Source: Amycolatopsis rifamycinica
GTDB lineage: Bacteria > Actinomycetota > Actinomycetes > Mycobacteriales > Pseudonocardiaceae
Direction: 5' to 3'
Length of the DNA: 64,000 nt
Assembly: GCF_000695625.1 (NCBI RefSeq)
Contig: NZ_JMQI01000047.1
Coordinates: forward strand, 1-64,000
The notes under the pieces are model-generated. The model ran no database searches. It was not told where the DNA came from and saw only the letters and a list, made by a program, of their open reading frames with translations. Both the position numbers and the translations under genes were made by a program. Below, piece after piece: positions 15,460 to 23,916 of the stretch. Each line of letters begins with the position of its first letter. Position 1 is the first letter of the stretch.

Positions 15460-15829
15460 CCGCGATGCCGACCGTCCGGTCCGCCGGGCCGCGCAGCTTC
15501 GAGAAGAACATCGTGACGCGCCCGACGATGCCGTACTTGCGGGCGATCGCCCGCCGCGCCTGCTCGGTCTCGGCGGCGTCCAGCAGCCGGGCCTGCCCGG
15601 TGACCTTCGCGCCGTGCGTCTTCCGCCCGCGGACGTCGCAGGCCTGCACCTCGACGCGGCCGTCGTTGCGGATGCGCTTGACCTTGCCGGCCTCGCGCAC
15701 CGACCACAGCACCAGCTCGCCGTCGCGGCCGGCCACCCAGATCGGGGTCGGCACGGCCCGCCCGTCGCGCCGGAACGTGGTCAGGACGACGTAGCGCTCG
15801 GCGGCGAGGCGGTCGGTCTCGGAGGTCAT
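15443..15829 (-). CDS. PPOX-class F420-dependent oxidoreductase
   Basis: A 128-residue split-barrel protein of the pyridoxamine-5'-phosphate oxidase-like superfamily, of the type that uses or binds coenzyme F420 in actinobacteria. The core pattern is YVVLTTFRRDGRAVPTPIWV, then WSVREAGKVKRIRNDGRVEV, cited by KVKRIRNDGRVEV, then GRVTMFFSKLRG. ATG 15829 is chosen over an in-frame upstream ATG because the fold begins immediately after it. The substrate is unknown. Confidence 0.82.
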   Translation of the reverse strand: MTSETDRLAAERYVVLTTFRRDGRAVPTPIWVAGRDGELVLWSVREAGKVKRIRNDGRVEVQACDVRGRKTHGAKVTGQARLLDAAETEQARRAIARKYGIVGRVTMFFSKLRGPADRTVGIAVKVDG

Positions 15830-15929
15830 GCGTTCACCGTAGCCCCGGAGTCCACTGTGGTCATGGCCCACCGTGACCGGCGGGAAAAATGCCTAGGCCT
15901 TTCGGCGCCCCAACCCCACACGCCTGGCC

Positions 15930-15962
15930 GAAGCGTTGCAACGTCTCTACCTGCAACGCTTC
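15930..15962. promoter_or_regulatory. Inverted repeat upstream of membrane protein gene
   Basis: Perfect 11-bp arms, GAAGCGTTGCA (15930-15940) and TGCAACGCTTC (15952-15962), around an 11-base centre. The first arm is itself part of the palindrome CGTTGCAACG (15934-15943). It ends 33 bases before the ATG of the 312-residue membrane protein. It may be an operator or an mRNA hairpin. Confidence 0.55.
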
Positions 15963-15995
15963 AAACGCTGCATTCCCGCACCCTGGAGGGCTTAG

Positions 15996-16934
15996 ATGGC
16001 GGTCAAACAGCAGGTCCCGGTTCATCCCCAAGCAAGCTACTTCGGCGCCGGGCCGTACCCCGTGCGCCGGGCCGCCATCGCCGTGGCCGCGATCGTGGCG
16101 GGGTTCGTCCTCACCGCCGTCTGGTCGGCGCCCTTCGTCGACTCCGTGATCGGGGACAGCGTCGCGAACGGCCTCCTCGGGTACGACGCGAAAGCCACCC
16201 CGATCAGCGGGGTCCTCGCCGGGACGCTGTTCGCGTTCGTCTCCGGCCTCGCCGGCTCCTTCACCGCCTGCAACATCGCCGCCTTCGGGGCGGTCGCGCC
16301 GATGGTGGGCGAACAGGCGGGGCGGAAGCCGAACGCGCTCAAGCCGCTCGGCTGGATCGCCGCCGGGATGCTCACCGTCTCCGTGGTCTACGGCGTGATC
16401 GTCGCGCTCGTCGGCACGCGGATGCCGCAGTTCTCCACCGCGAAGACCACCGGGCTCTCCCCACGCAGCATCCAGTCGATGATCGCCTTCGGCGTCGTCG
16501 GCATGGTCTTCCTGCTGATGGGCCTGATCGCCCTCGGCATCCTCCGCAACCCCTTCGCGGGCTTCACCCGCCGCCACCCAGCCGCGCCGCTCGTCCTGAT
16601 GGGGGCGCTCATCGGCGGGTTCCTCATCGGACGGCCGTACCCGCTGTTCCGCATCATGTTCCGCGACGCCGCCGAGCAGCACAACGTGCTCTACGGCGCC
16701 GCCGCGTTCGCGTTGCAGTCGCTCGGCAACATCGTCGTCATGGCGGTCCTGTTCCTCGTCCTGACGCACGCCACGGGCGGACGCGTGCAGCGCTGGCTGG
16801 CCGCGAAACCGGCGCGGATCGCGACCGTCACCGGCGCCGCCCTGCTCGTCGGCGGCACGTTCACGCTGCTCTACTGGGACGTCCGCGTGCTGGGCAGGCT
16901 CGGGATCATCTGGTTCCCGATGATCAGCTGGTAG
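15996..16934 (+). CDS. Polytopic membrane protein of unknown function
   Basis: A 312-residue integral membrane protein with about seven hydrophobic helices, among them residues 27-45, 75-95, 120-140, 165-187, 205-220, 240-258 and 270-290. A conserved-looking polar stretch, GSFTACNIAAFGAVAPM, lies in the second helix region, and GRPYPLFRIMFRDAAEQHN follows a later helix. The small-residue and cysteine-bearing helix recalls CcdA/DsbD or LysE-like proteins, but I cannot assign it. A CTGGAGGG ribosome site precedes ATG 15996. It overlaps the convergent anti-sigma-like gene by 11 bases. Confidence 0.8.
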   Translation: MAVKQQVPVHPQASYFGAGPYPVRRAAIAVAAIVAGFVLTAVWSAPFVDSVIGDSVANGLLGYDAKATPISGVLAGTLFAFVSGLAGSFTACNIAAFGAVAPMVGEQAGRKPNALKPLGWIAAGMLTVSVVYGVIVALVGTRMPQFSTAKTTGLSPRSIQSMIAFGVVGMVFLLMGLIALGILRNPFAGFTRRHPAAPLVLMGALIGGFLIGRPYPLFRIMFRDAAEQHNVLYGAAAFALQSLGNIVVMAVLFLVLTHATGGRVQRWLAAKPARIATVTGAALLVGGTFTLLYWDVRVLGRLGIIWFPMISW

Positions 16935-17904
16935 GCCGCCCGAGCCAGCTGTAGTCGGGTGCCGGGTCGAGCTGGACGCCGTTCGCGACGGCGATCAGCT
17001 CGGCCTCCGGCCGCGTCCCCGACACGCGCAGCCAGCGTCCCGACGGCAGCCGGACGAAGACCATCGCGTCCCGCCCGTTCGCCGGCGCCACGAAGAAGCC
17101 CTCGCCGCCGCGGACGGTCACCGAGACGGCCTTGTCCGGAGTGGGCGGGTTCGGGCCGGCCAGGACCCGCACCACCGGGTCCGTCGGCCGGGCCGGGTCG
17201 CCCGCGGCCAGTTCGGTGGTCGCGTCGCGGGGACTGGTGCCCCGCACCGTGGCGGACAGTTCGGCCAGTCCCGCCGGCAGCGGGCCGAACCGCAGCTCGC
17301 CGCGGACGCCGACCGGCTCGGCGGTGACCGAGTCGGCGATGCGCTGGGCGACCGCACGAGCGTCCGGGATCCCGGTGACCGCCGCGCGGAGCACGTGCGC
17401 GTCGTCGGCCAGCCAGGTGAGCTCCGCGGTGCTGCCGGTGCCGCGGAACATGGCGATCCGGCCGTGCACCACGGCCTGGTCCTTGATCGCCGCGATCTTC
17501 AGCTCGGCCTGCGACCAGTCGGGGTCGGCGGTGGAGTACGCCAGCAGCGTCACCGCGGCCTGGCCCGCCATCCACCGGCGGACCTGCGGGGTGATCCCGG
17601 GACCGCCGCCGCGGTGCTGCTCGGTGAGGCCGGCCGGCAGCCAGCCCGGGGTGTAGGCGAGCACCGGGCGGCCCGCGGACGGCACCAGCTCCGGCGGCCG
17701 GGTCAGCAGCTGCATACCGGCGACGGCGCCGACGACCACCACGACCACCGCGGCGGCGACGAGGGCCAGCCGGGTCGACGGCCGCCGCGTCCGCCCGGCG
17801 CGGGCGAGCGCGTCGCGCACCGCGTGGCCGTCCGGGGCGCGGGCGGCGAGGCGGTCGAGGCCCTCCCGGATCAGCGTCTCGGTCTCGTGTTCGCTGAGGA
17901 TCAT
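16924..17904 (-). CDS. Putative anti-sigma / membrane-anchored regulator of the adjacent sigma factor
   Basis: A 326-residue protein whose ATG overlaps the sigma-factor stop (ATGA). The N-terminal 45 residues are cytoplasmic (LSEHETETLIREGLDRLAAR). One TM helix lies at about residues 46-66 (LALVAAAVVVVVVGAVAGM), and an outer domain of about 260 residues follows. There is no clear zinc-binding anti-sigma domain. The layout and coupling to a SigE-family sigma factor suggest a cognate membrane partner; that role is inferred. Confidence 0.75.
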   Translation of the reverse strand: MILSEHETETLIREGLDRLAARAPDGHAVRDALARAGRTRRPSTRLALVAAAVVVVVVGAVAGMQLLTRPPELVPSAGRPVLAYTPGWLPAGLTEQHRGGGPGITPQVRRWMAGQAAVTLLAYSTADPDWSQAELKIAAIKDQAVVHGRIAMFRGTGSTAELTWLADDAHVLRAAVTGIPDARAVAQRIADSVTAEPVGVRGELRFGPLPAGLAELSATVRGTSPRDATTELAAGDPARPTDPVVRVLAGPNPPTPDKAVSVTVRGGEGFFVAPANGRDAMVFVRLPSGRWLRVSGTRPEAELIAVANGVQLDPAPDYSWLGRPTS

Positions 17905-18401
17905 TCGGGGGCTCCGGTGGTGATGACGGGGTGCTTCAACCCGGCTTGGCGGAGGGTGGCCAGCGCGCGCGAGATCTGGCTGCGCACGGTGGAGGGGCCG
18001 CACCGCAGGACCGCGGCGATCTCGGGGTCGGTGTAGTTCTCGTAGTACCGCAGCACGATGGCGGCCCGCTGTTTGCGGGGCAGCGTGGCGAGCAGGCCGA
18101 GCATGGCGTCCCGCTCGTCGTAGGCGGCCGACGGGTCGGGTTCCGGCGGGCCGATCGCGTCGAGGACGTCGTGGCTGCTGGTCACCACCCGCCGCACCGC
18201 GCGCCGCCGCCAGGACAGGTACTCGTTGGTGACCATCCGCCGCACGTAGGTCGACGGCGCGGCGATGCCGTCCCACCGCTGCTGGGCGCGCAGGAGCACG
18301 TCCTGGACGACGTCCTGGGCCAGGTGCGGGTCGTTCGTCAGGACGGTGGCGTAGCGGAGCAGCCCGTCCAGCCGCTCCGCCACGAACTCTTCGAAGGTCA
18401 C
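17901..18401 (-). CDS. SigE-family ECF RNA polymerase sigma factor
   Basis: A 166-residue extracytoplasmic-function sigma factor starting at GTG 18401. Region 2 is visible in FEEFVAERLDGLLRYATVLT and HLAQDVVQDVLLRAQQRW. Region 4 is visible in LATLPRKQRAAIVLRYYENY and STVRSQISRALATLR. It lacks the C-terminal extension found in some groups. The downstream coupled membrane protein is probably its regulator. The stimulus is unknown. Confidence 0.92.
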   Translation of the reverse strand: MTFEEFVAERLDGLLRYATVLTNDPHLAQDVVQDVLLRAQQRWDGIAAPSTYVRRMVTNEYLSWRRRAVRRVVTSSHDVLDAIGPPEPDPSAAYDERDAMLGLLATLPRKQRAAIVLRYYENYTDPEIAAVLRCGPSTVRSQISRALATLRQAGLKHPVITTGAPE

Positions 18402-18470
18402 ACGCGTCCTCTCGTCACGACTGTGGACGCGCGAGGGGGCCGTGCCGCTGCACGGCGGACGGAAGTTTTT

Positions 18471-19661
18471 CTACCGCGCGAGGACCTCCTCCAGCCGGAC
18501 GAAGGCGAAGCCCGTCGTCGGCAGGTCACCCGCCGCGGGGCGCCGCTCGCCGTCGTGGACGACCAGGAGGCCGTGCGGGAAGCGGCGCCCGAGGAACGCC
18601 GTGCTGATCGCCGAGCCGTCGGAGTGCTCGACCGAGTCCGTGCCGCGGCCGGCGACGATCCGCAGGTCACGCACGTGCCTGCCGTAGACGACGAACCGCG
18701 AGTCGCCCTGGCTGGTGGCGAACAGCGTGCCGTTCGCCACCGCGAGCCCCTCCGCGTCGGCCGTCAGCCACCGGCCGCCGAAGCCGGGGTCGGGGCCGTC
18801 CGGGACGCACTCCTCCGTGGCCGCGTCCCAGCGCTGCGGGACGCCGAAAGAGCGCACGCGGTCGACCGGTTCGGGCCGCCCGAAGCCGGTGCCCGTCAGC
18901 GGGATCCGCCAGATCCCGACGTCCTCCTGGGCGGTGTAGAGCACCCGGCCGTCGAACACCGAGCCCTCCAGCTGCGGCCCCTCGCCGGGTTCCTCGCACG
19001 GCGACCAACTCGAGCCGTCCGGCAGGCGGAACCGCGACGGCAGGTCCACCATGTCGATCGGCGCCGTACCGACCGTGCCGTCCGACCGGTCGACGAGCCG
19101 CAGCAGCGCCACCCGCGTCTCGTGCCGCCGGGTCACCGCGACCCACCGGACGCCGGTGCGCGGGTCCCGGCCCGCGGCCAGGCCGTAGGCGGTCCGCTGC
19201 TCGTCCACTTCGGACTCCGACGCCGAGAACACCGGCGCGGCGGCGGGGTCGGTGACGTCCCGCAGCACGTGCCCGCCGGCCGCCGAGCCCGCCGGGTCGA
19301 TGCGGTAGACGCGGATCCGGTCCCGCCCGCGGTCGCTGACCACGGCGAGGTCCCCGACCACGTCGACGTTGTTGAACCGCCCGCCCGGCCCGGCGGGAAC
19401 CAGCTGCAGCGTCCGCGCGGACAGGTCGAACGCGGCGAGCCCGCCTTCCTTGAGGGTGCCGAGGACGACGCTGCGTTCGGGGTCGCGCGGGTGCACCCAG
19501 ATGGCGGGGTCGTCGGCGTCGGCGTTGGCGGGGGAGGCGCCGGGATCGTCGACGAAGGCCTGCGTCTGCAGGACCGGCGCCGGATCGCGGGGAGCGGCCG
19601 AAGCGGGGACGGCGGTCAGGAGGGCAACGGCGGCGACGGCCACCGGGAGGAGTCTGCGCAC
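18471..19661 (-). CDS. Secreted beta-propeller phytase-like protein
   Basis: A 396-residue secreted protein from GTG 19661. A Sec signal peptide covers about residues 1-22 (VAVAAVALLTAVPASAA). The mature part matches the beta-propeller phytase family: ADDPAIWVHPRDPERSVVLG near residue 50, GGRFNNVDVVGD near 95, and repeated SDRG/TAQEDVGIWR blade motifs. The family removes phosphate from phytate using calcium. Activity on phytate is likely but not proven, since some relatives hydrolyse other substrates. Convergent or neighbouring genes give no further hint. Confidence 0.85.
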   Translation of the reverse strand: MRRLLPVAVAAVALLTAVPASAAPRDPAPVLQTQAFVDDPGASPANADADDPAIWVHPRDPERSVVLGTLKEGGLAAFDLSARTLQLVPAGPGGRFNNVDVVGDLAVVSDRGRDRIRVYRIDPAGSAAGGHVLRDVTDPAAAPVFSASESEVDEQRTAYGLAAGRDPRTGVRWVAVTRRHETRVALLRLVDRSDGTVGTAPIDMVDLPSRFRLPDGSSWSPCEEPGEGPQLEGSVFDGRVLYTAQEDVGIWRIPLTGTGFGRPEPVDRVRSFGVPQRWDAATEECVPDGPDPGFGGRWLTADAEGLAVANGTLFATSQGDSRFVVYGRHVRDLRIVAGRGTDSVEHSDGSAISTAFLGRRFPHGLLVVHDGERRPAAGDLPTTGFAFVRLEEVLAR

Positions 19662-19747
19662 GGGCGGAAACTAGACGAATCGGGTGGCCGGGGGGTGAAC
19701 GGTAGATGCCGGGCCGTGCCATCGGCGGCGGCCCCGACCCCCTTGAC

Positions 19748-19753
19748 TAGGCT
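19748..19753 (+). promoter_or_regulatory. Leaderless -10 element of hisF
   Basis: TAGGCT with seven bases to the hisF ATG at 19761 and no ribosome site between, pointing to a leaderless transcript for hisF and the coupled genes behind it. Confidence 0.5.
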
Positions 19754-19760
19754 GGTGACC

Positions 19761-20534
19761 ATGTCTGTCGCGGTGCGGGTGATCCCCTGTCTCGACGTCG
19801 ACGCGGGCCGGGTGGTGAAGGGCGTCAACTTCGCCGGCCTCCGTGACGCCGGAGACCCCGTCGAGCTGGCCCGGCGTTACGACGCCGAGGGCGCCGACGA
19901 GCTCACCTTCCTCGACGTCACGGCCTCCTCGGGCGACCGCGAGACCACCTACGACGTCGTCCGCCGGACCGCCGAGCAGGTCTTCATCCCGCTCACCGTC
20001 GGGGGCGGCGTCCGCAGCAACGACGACGTCAACCGGCTCCTGCGGACCGGGGCCGACAAGGTCAGCATCAACACCGCCGCCATCGCGCGGCCGGAATTCC
20101 TCAGCGAGGCGTCGAGGCGGTTCGGCGCCCAGTGCATCGTGCTGTCGGTCGACGCCCGCCGGGTGCCCGCCGGCGGCGAGCCGACCGCCTCCGGCTTCGA
20201 GGTCACCACCCACGGTGGCCGCCGCGGCACCGGGATCGACGCCGTCGAGTGGGCCGCGCGCGGCGAGGAACTCGGCGTCGGGGAGATCCTGCTCAACTCC
20301 ATGGACGCCGACGGCACGAAGAACGGCTTCGACCTCGAGCTCATCGAGCTCGTGCGCAAGGCCGTGCGCGTCCCGGTGATCGCCAGCGGGGGCGCCGGCG
20401 CCGTCGAGCACTTCCTGCCCGCCGTGCGGACCGGCGCCGACGCCGTGCTCGCCGCCAGCGTGTTCCACTTCGGACAGCTGAAGATCGGGGACGTCAAGAC
20501 CGCCCTGCGCGAAGGCGGGGTCGAGGTCCGGTGA
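19761..20534 (+). CDS. hisF: Imidazole glycerol phosphate synthase, cyclase subunit
   Basis: A 257-residue (beta/alpha)8 barrel that, with HisH, forms imidazole glycerol phosphate and AICAR. Visible are VIPCLDVDAGRVVKGVNF with the first catalytic aspartate, VGGGVRSNDDVNRLL phosphate loop, and LLNSMDADGTKNGFDLELI with the second catalytic aspartate. The stop overlaps the GTG of the next small membrane gene (GTGA). hisF is separated from hisH/priA by 6 kb, so the his genes of this genome are in several clusters. Confidence 0.97.
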   Translation: MSVAVRVIPCLDVDAGRVVKGVNFAGLRDAGDPVELARRYDAEGADELTFLDVTASSGDRETTYDVVRRTAEQVFIPLTVGGGVRSNDDVNRLLRTGADKVSINTAAIARPEFLSEASRRFGAQCIVLSVDARRVPAGGEPTASGFEVTTHGGRRGTGIDAVEWAARGEELGVGEILLNSMDADGTKNGFDLELIELVRKAVRVPVIASGGAGAVEHFLPAVRTGADAVLAASVFHFGQLKIGDVKTALREGGVEVR

Positions 20535-20908
20535 AGTCCTGGCAGGCACCCGTCGAGGTGAAGGTCATCGCCGGCCTGCTGGTCGGGCTGCCCGTCGCGT
20601 GGGCGCTGCTCGACCTGATCCCGGTGCTGAGCGCCGGGGCGAGCCTGGCCATCTACCGGATGCCCGCGCTCGCGCTGCTCCTCGGCGGCGTGGTGACCAC
20701 CGGGCTCGTGCTGAAGATGGGCAGCGCCCGGATCGGCGGCCTGGTCGTCGCCGTGGTGTTCGCGCTGCTGCACGCGTTCCTGCTGCTCGGCGCCGAGCTG
20801 TGGTTCAACAAGCTGTTCTCCGGCCTGTCGTTCGCCGGCTACGGCTACGCGTTCGTCCTGCTGAACTCGATGCCGCTCAAGCGGCACCTCCTGGGAGCCA
20901 ACGCATGA
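20531..20908 (+). CDS. his-operon membrane protein
   Basis: A 125-residue protein inserted between hisF and hisI, coupled to both by four-base overlaps. Three to four hydrophobic segments are visible, about residues 10-30, 44-62, 68-88 and 98-112. No domain is recognised. Tight coupling on both sides suggests that its level is tied to the histidine enzymes, as with the small membrane protein after hisB. Function unknown. Confidence 0.8.
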   Translation: MKSWQAPVEVKVIAGLLVGLPVAWALLDLIPVLSAGASLAIYRMPALALLLGGVVTTGLVLKMGSARIGGLVVAVVFALLHAFLLLGAELWFNKLFSGLSFAGYGYAFVLLNSMPLKRHLLGANA

Positions 20909-21267
20909 CCTTGGACGCGGCCGTCTCCGCGCGCCTCAAGCGCAACGCCGACGGGCTGATCGCCGCGGTCGTCGTCGAGCACGCCACTTCGGACGTGCTG
21001 ATGATGGCCTGGATGAACGACGACGCCCTCGCCGCCACCCTGGCCACCCGCCGCGGCACGTACTGGTCGCGCAGCCGGCAGAAGCTGTGGGTCAAGGGCG
21101 AGACGTCCGGCCACTACCAGCACGTCCGCGAAGTGCGGATCGACTGCGACGGCGATACGGTCCTGCTGCGCGTCGACCAGACCGGCCCGGCCTGTCACAC
21201 CGGCACACACACCTGTTTCGACACCGAGGAGCGCCTGCTCCTGGCCGATGAGAAAGAGCTCGCGTGA
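20905..21267 (+). CDS. hisI: Phosphoribosyl-AMP cyclohydrolase
   Basis: A 120-residue PR-AMP cyclohydrolase. It carries only the HisI domain, with no fused HisE. Metal ligands are visible in the conserved DCDGDTVLLRVDQTGPACHTG stretch, cited by CDGDTVLLRV and GPACHTGTHTCF. WSRSRQKLWVKGETSGHYQ is the substrate-binding signature. ATG 20905 overlaps the upstream stop. It opens the purine ring of PR-AMP, the third step of histidine synthesis. Confidence 0.96.
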   Translation: MTLDAAVSARLKRNADGLIAAVVVEHATSDVLMMAWMNDDALAATLATRRGTYWSRSRQKLWVKGETSGHYQHVREVRIDCDGDTVLLRVDQTGPACHTGTHTCFDTEERLLLADEKELA

Positions 21268-21617
21268 CCATCGTCGCCGACATCCTGGTCGGGCTCGTCG
21301 CCCTGATCCACGTCTACATCCTCGTCCTGGAGATGTTCCTCTGGACGAGCCCCCGCGCCCGCGCCGGCTTCGGCATGACCAAGGAGTTCGCGGAGGAGAC
21401 CAAGACGCTCGCCGCGAACCAGGGCCTGTACAACGGTTTCCTGGCCCTCGCGCTGGTCTGGGGTCTCATCGCGGGCGAGTTCCAGCTCCAGCTGTACGGC
21501 ATCGTCTGCGTGATCATCGCCGGCCTCTACGGCGCCGCGACGGCCAGCAAGCGGATCCTGTTCGTGCAGGTGGTTCCGGGCGTGCTGGCGCTGATCGCGC
21601 TGCTGCTCGCCCGCTGA
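21264..21617 (+). CDS. DUF1304-family membrane protein
   Basis: A 117-residue membrane protein starting at a GTG that overlaps the hisI stop (GTGA). Four hydrophobic helices are visible. The family pattern includes LIHVYILVLEMFLWTSPRAR near residue 10-30, cited by its core EMFLWTSPRAR, then NQGLYNGFLALALVWG, both typical of DUF1304. The function of the family is unknown. Coupling places it at the end of the hisF-hisI operon. Confidence 0.85.
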   Translation: MTIVADILVGLVALIHVYILVLEMFLWTSPRARAGFGMTKEFAEETKTLAANQGLYNGFLALALVWGLIAGEFQLQLYGIVCVIIAGLYGAATASKRILFVQVVPGVLALIALLLAR

Positions 21618-21717
21618 CCCTGCTCCCTTGCACGTTCGGCGGGGCCGCGCGGTTGCCTCGCGGTGAGCTTCCCGAAATCCGGCGCTGACCTGCGGGTTCT
21701 CGGCTTAGGCTGCGGCC

Positions 21718-22794
21718 ATGGACCTGGGGTGGGACGCCCAAGCCGCCGCGCGGCGGCTGTCGCGGCGGAGAACGGCGTGGGCAGTGACCGCGGCCTTGTG
21801 CGTGGCCGTCTTCGTGCTCTTCGTGATAGGTACGGCGGTGACGCTGGCCGACCCCGCCTACGTCTTCGCGGACGGCGAACTCGCCGCCGAGCTCGGGACG
21901 CTCGCCGGTTCGGCCGCGCTGGGCGCCCTGGCGGTGGCCCGGAGCCGGGCCGCCGATCGCCGGTCCGAGTCCGTGTTGGCCCGGCTGAGCCTCGAAACCT
22001 GGCTGCCGCCGCCGGAGCGGCTCGACGGCGGCGTCGGGGTCGACTTCGACGTCGAAACCGCCCGGCTGCGCACGCTCGGCCGGCGCGCCCTGGCGCTCGC
22101 GCTGCTCTGGTGCGGGGTGCTGGCCGGCGGCATCGCGGGTCTCGAGGCGATCGAGAACGCCGCCGAGGGCCTCCTGGCCACCGGCGTCCGCACCGGCGGC
22201 GAGGTCGTGGAAGTCGTGAACCCGCCGAGCGGCCGGGGCTCGCCGTCGATGTGGGTGACGTACGAGGCCGGTGGCACCGTGTTCACCGAGGAGATCGTCC
22301 GGGACAGCAGCCGTGCCTACGTGCCCGGCGACCGCGTGACGGTGGTCTACGACCGGGCCGACCCGGAGCACGTCCGCACGGTGGAGGAGCCGAACGACAA
22401 CCAGTACCTGGTCGGGTTCTGCGTCGTGCCGATGCTGCTCGCGCTCGTCGCGGTGCCGGTTTCGCTGGTGGCCGCCTCGCGGTGGCGGCAGCGGCACCGG
22501 GCCGTGCGGCACACCGGCTGGCGTGCCGCCGCCGTGACGGTGGTCCCCGACTACCCGGTTCGCAAGGGACGGCACACGCCCGACATCCACGTCCGCTACC
22601 GCGACGGCTCGGTGATCGCGTTGCGCGCCGCCACCTCGACGCACGGCGCCACGGTGCTGAAGAACCGGCCGGACCGGCCGGCCTGGGTCGGCGGCTGGGG
22701 ACGCGACATGGTCGTGCTGTTCCCGGACGCGCCGCTGCGGAAGCGGCCGTACGCGGTCCCGGCGTACGCGAGGTCGCCGCGGAAAGCCGGGTGA
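21718..22794 (+). CDS. DUF3592-type membrane protein
   Basis: A 358-residue membrane protein with helices near residues 20-45, 60-75, 118-138 and 236-260. A soluble DUF3592-like segment (EGLLATGVRTGGEVVEVV ... MWVTYEAGGTVFTEE ... YVPGDRVTVVYDRADPEHVR) lies between the third and fourth helices. A second soluble beta-rich domain follows the last helix. A TAGGCT -10 (21706-21711) six bases before the ATG suggests a leaderless transcript. The function of the family is unknown. Confidence 0.78.
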   Translation: MDLGWDAQAAARRLSRRRTAWAVTAALCVAVFVLFVIGTAVTLADPAYVFADGELAAELGTLAGSAALGALAVARSRAADRRSESVLARLSLETWLPPPERLDGGVGVDFDVETARLRTLGRRALALALLWCGVLAGGIAGLEAIENAAEGLLATGVRTGGEVVEVVNPPSGRGSPSMWVTYEAGGTVFTEEIVRDSSRAYVPGDRVTVVYDRADPEHVRTVEEPNDNQYLVGFCVVPMLLALVAVPVSLVAASRWRQRHRAVRHTGWRAAAVTVVPDYPVRKGRHTPDIHVRYRDGSVIALRAATSTHGATVLKNRPDRPAWVGGWGRDMVVLFPDAPLRKRPYAVPAYARSPRKAG

Positions 22795-22804
22795 CGGCCG
22801 GAAG

Positions 22805-22966
22805 TCAGCGCAGCCGGTCGAGGGCGGCGCGCCAGGCCCGGGCGGAGACGGTCAGCTTCCCGGCACGCCGGGCCTTGGTGTCCCGAACGCTCACGACCGG
22901 CCCCAGCGCCACCTCGACGCAGCTGTAGTTTTCCCCGCTGTATGAGGACTTCCGCCAAACGGCCAT
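22805..22966 (-). CDS. DUF397-domain protein
   Basis: A 53-residue protein, easily missed because of its size. It begins MAVWRKSSYSGENYSCVEVA and continues VVSVRDTKARRAGKLTVSA, the hallmark pattern of DUF397. It lies 13 bases downstream of the XRE regulator on the same strand. In actinobacteria such pairs are widespread, and several act in development or antibiotic control, with the small protein thought to antagonise or partner the regulator. The role here is inferred from that pairing. Confidence 0.88.
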   Translation of the reverse strand: MAVWRKSSYSGENYSCVEVALGPVVSVRDTKARRAGKLTVSARAWRAALDRLR

Positions 22967-22979
22967 GTGGTCGCCTCCG

Positions 22980-23813
22980 TTAGGGTGCAGCCTCCTCGAG
23001 CAGCTCCCGGGAGGCGGCTTCGCTCAACGCCTGCTCGCCAAGCATCTTAACCACCTGCTGGTGGGCGAGGGTCTGCGTTTCTTCGTGCAGGAACGCGCTC
23101 GAATGGGCGTGCTCGACAAAGGTGATCGGGGGCGTGCCGGGGAACTCGTATATTTCGAACGGTCCCAGCAGACCCGTGTGGTAGCCGAGTCCGGCCGGAA
23201 CGACCCGCACGGAAACGTTGGTCCGCTGCGAAATTTCGAGCAGGTGATCGATCTGGTCGGACATGATGGCCGGACTGCCGATGGTTTCCCGGATCGCCCA
23301 TTCGCCGATCAGCGCGCGGAGCCCGACCGGGTCCCGCTGCGTGAGCACTCGCTGTCGCTTGAGCCGGATGCGGAGCCGCTTGTCGGCTTCCTCGACCGGG
23401 ACCGAGGAGGCCTCCATGATCGACCGGATGTAGTCGGGCGTCTGCAGCAGTCCGGGTACGAGCAGGGGCGACCAGGCGGTGATCTTGGTGGCGGTGCTTT
23501 CCAAGGCCAGCAACGCCGTGAGGGCGTGCGAGATGTCCGCGTTGCTGGACGCCAGCCAATTGGGCTCGCGGGCGTGCCGGGCGAGCGTCCGGATGCGATC
23601 GCGTTGCTCCCCGTGGATACCCAGCAGCGCGAGAATCGCCGACACGTCCTCGACGCTCGGCAGCCGATACCCCTTCTCCCACGCCGAAAGCAGCTGCGGC
23701 AGGATTCCCAGCCGGTCGGCGAGAACGCGCAAACCGACGTTGCGTGCTTCGCGTTCTTCGCGCAGTGAAGCGGCGAGAGTTCTCGCTGCGGGCCCCGAAG
23801 ACGTTGGCTTCAT
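22980..23813 (-). CDS. XRE-family regulator with DUF5753 (Scr1-type) domain
   Basis: A 277-residue regulator. An N-terminal helix-turn-helix occupies about residues 10-65 (LREEREARNVGLRVLADRLG, then LSAWEKGYRLPSVEDV). The C-terminal DUF5753/Scr1-type domain shows SPLLVPGLLQTPDYIRSIM and GLLGPFEIYEF. ATG 23813 is preceded by TATTAT six bases upstream, giving a leaderless start. It is followed by its DUF397 partner. Regulated genes are not evident nearby. Confidence 0.9.
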   Translation of the reverse strand: MKPTSSGPAARTLAASLREEREARNVGLRVLADRLGILPQLLSAWEKGYRLPSVEDVSAILALLGIHGEQRDRIRTLARHAREPNWLASSNADISHALTALLALESTATKITAWSPLLVPGLLQTPDYIRSIMEASSVPVEEADKRLRIRLKRQRVLTQRDPVGLRALIGEWAIRETIGSPAIMSDQIDHLLEISQRTNVSVRVVPAGLGYHTGLLGPFEIYEFPGTPPITFVEHAHSSAFLHEETQTLAHQQVVKMLGEQALSEAASRELLEEAAP

Positions 23814-23916
23814 GAGCCGATAATACGAATCCCGTCGATTCCCCGAATGTGCGAACGGTGTCCGCGAAATGCGATGGACCGCCATTCCCGTCCGGCATCC
23901 GGGTGACCCGCGGATT

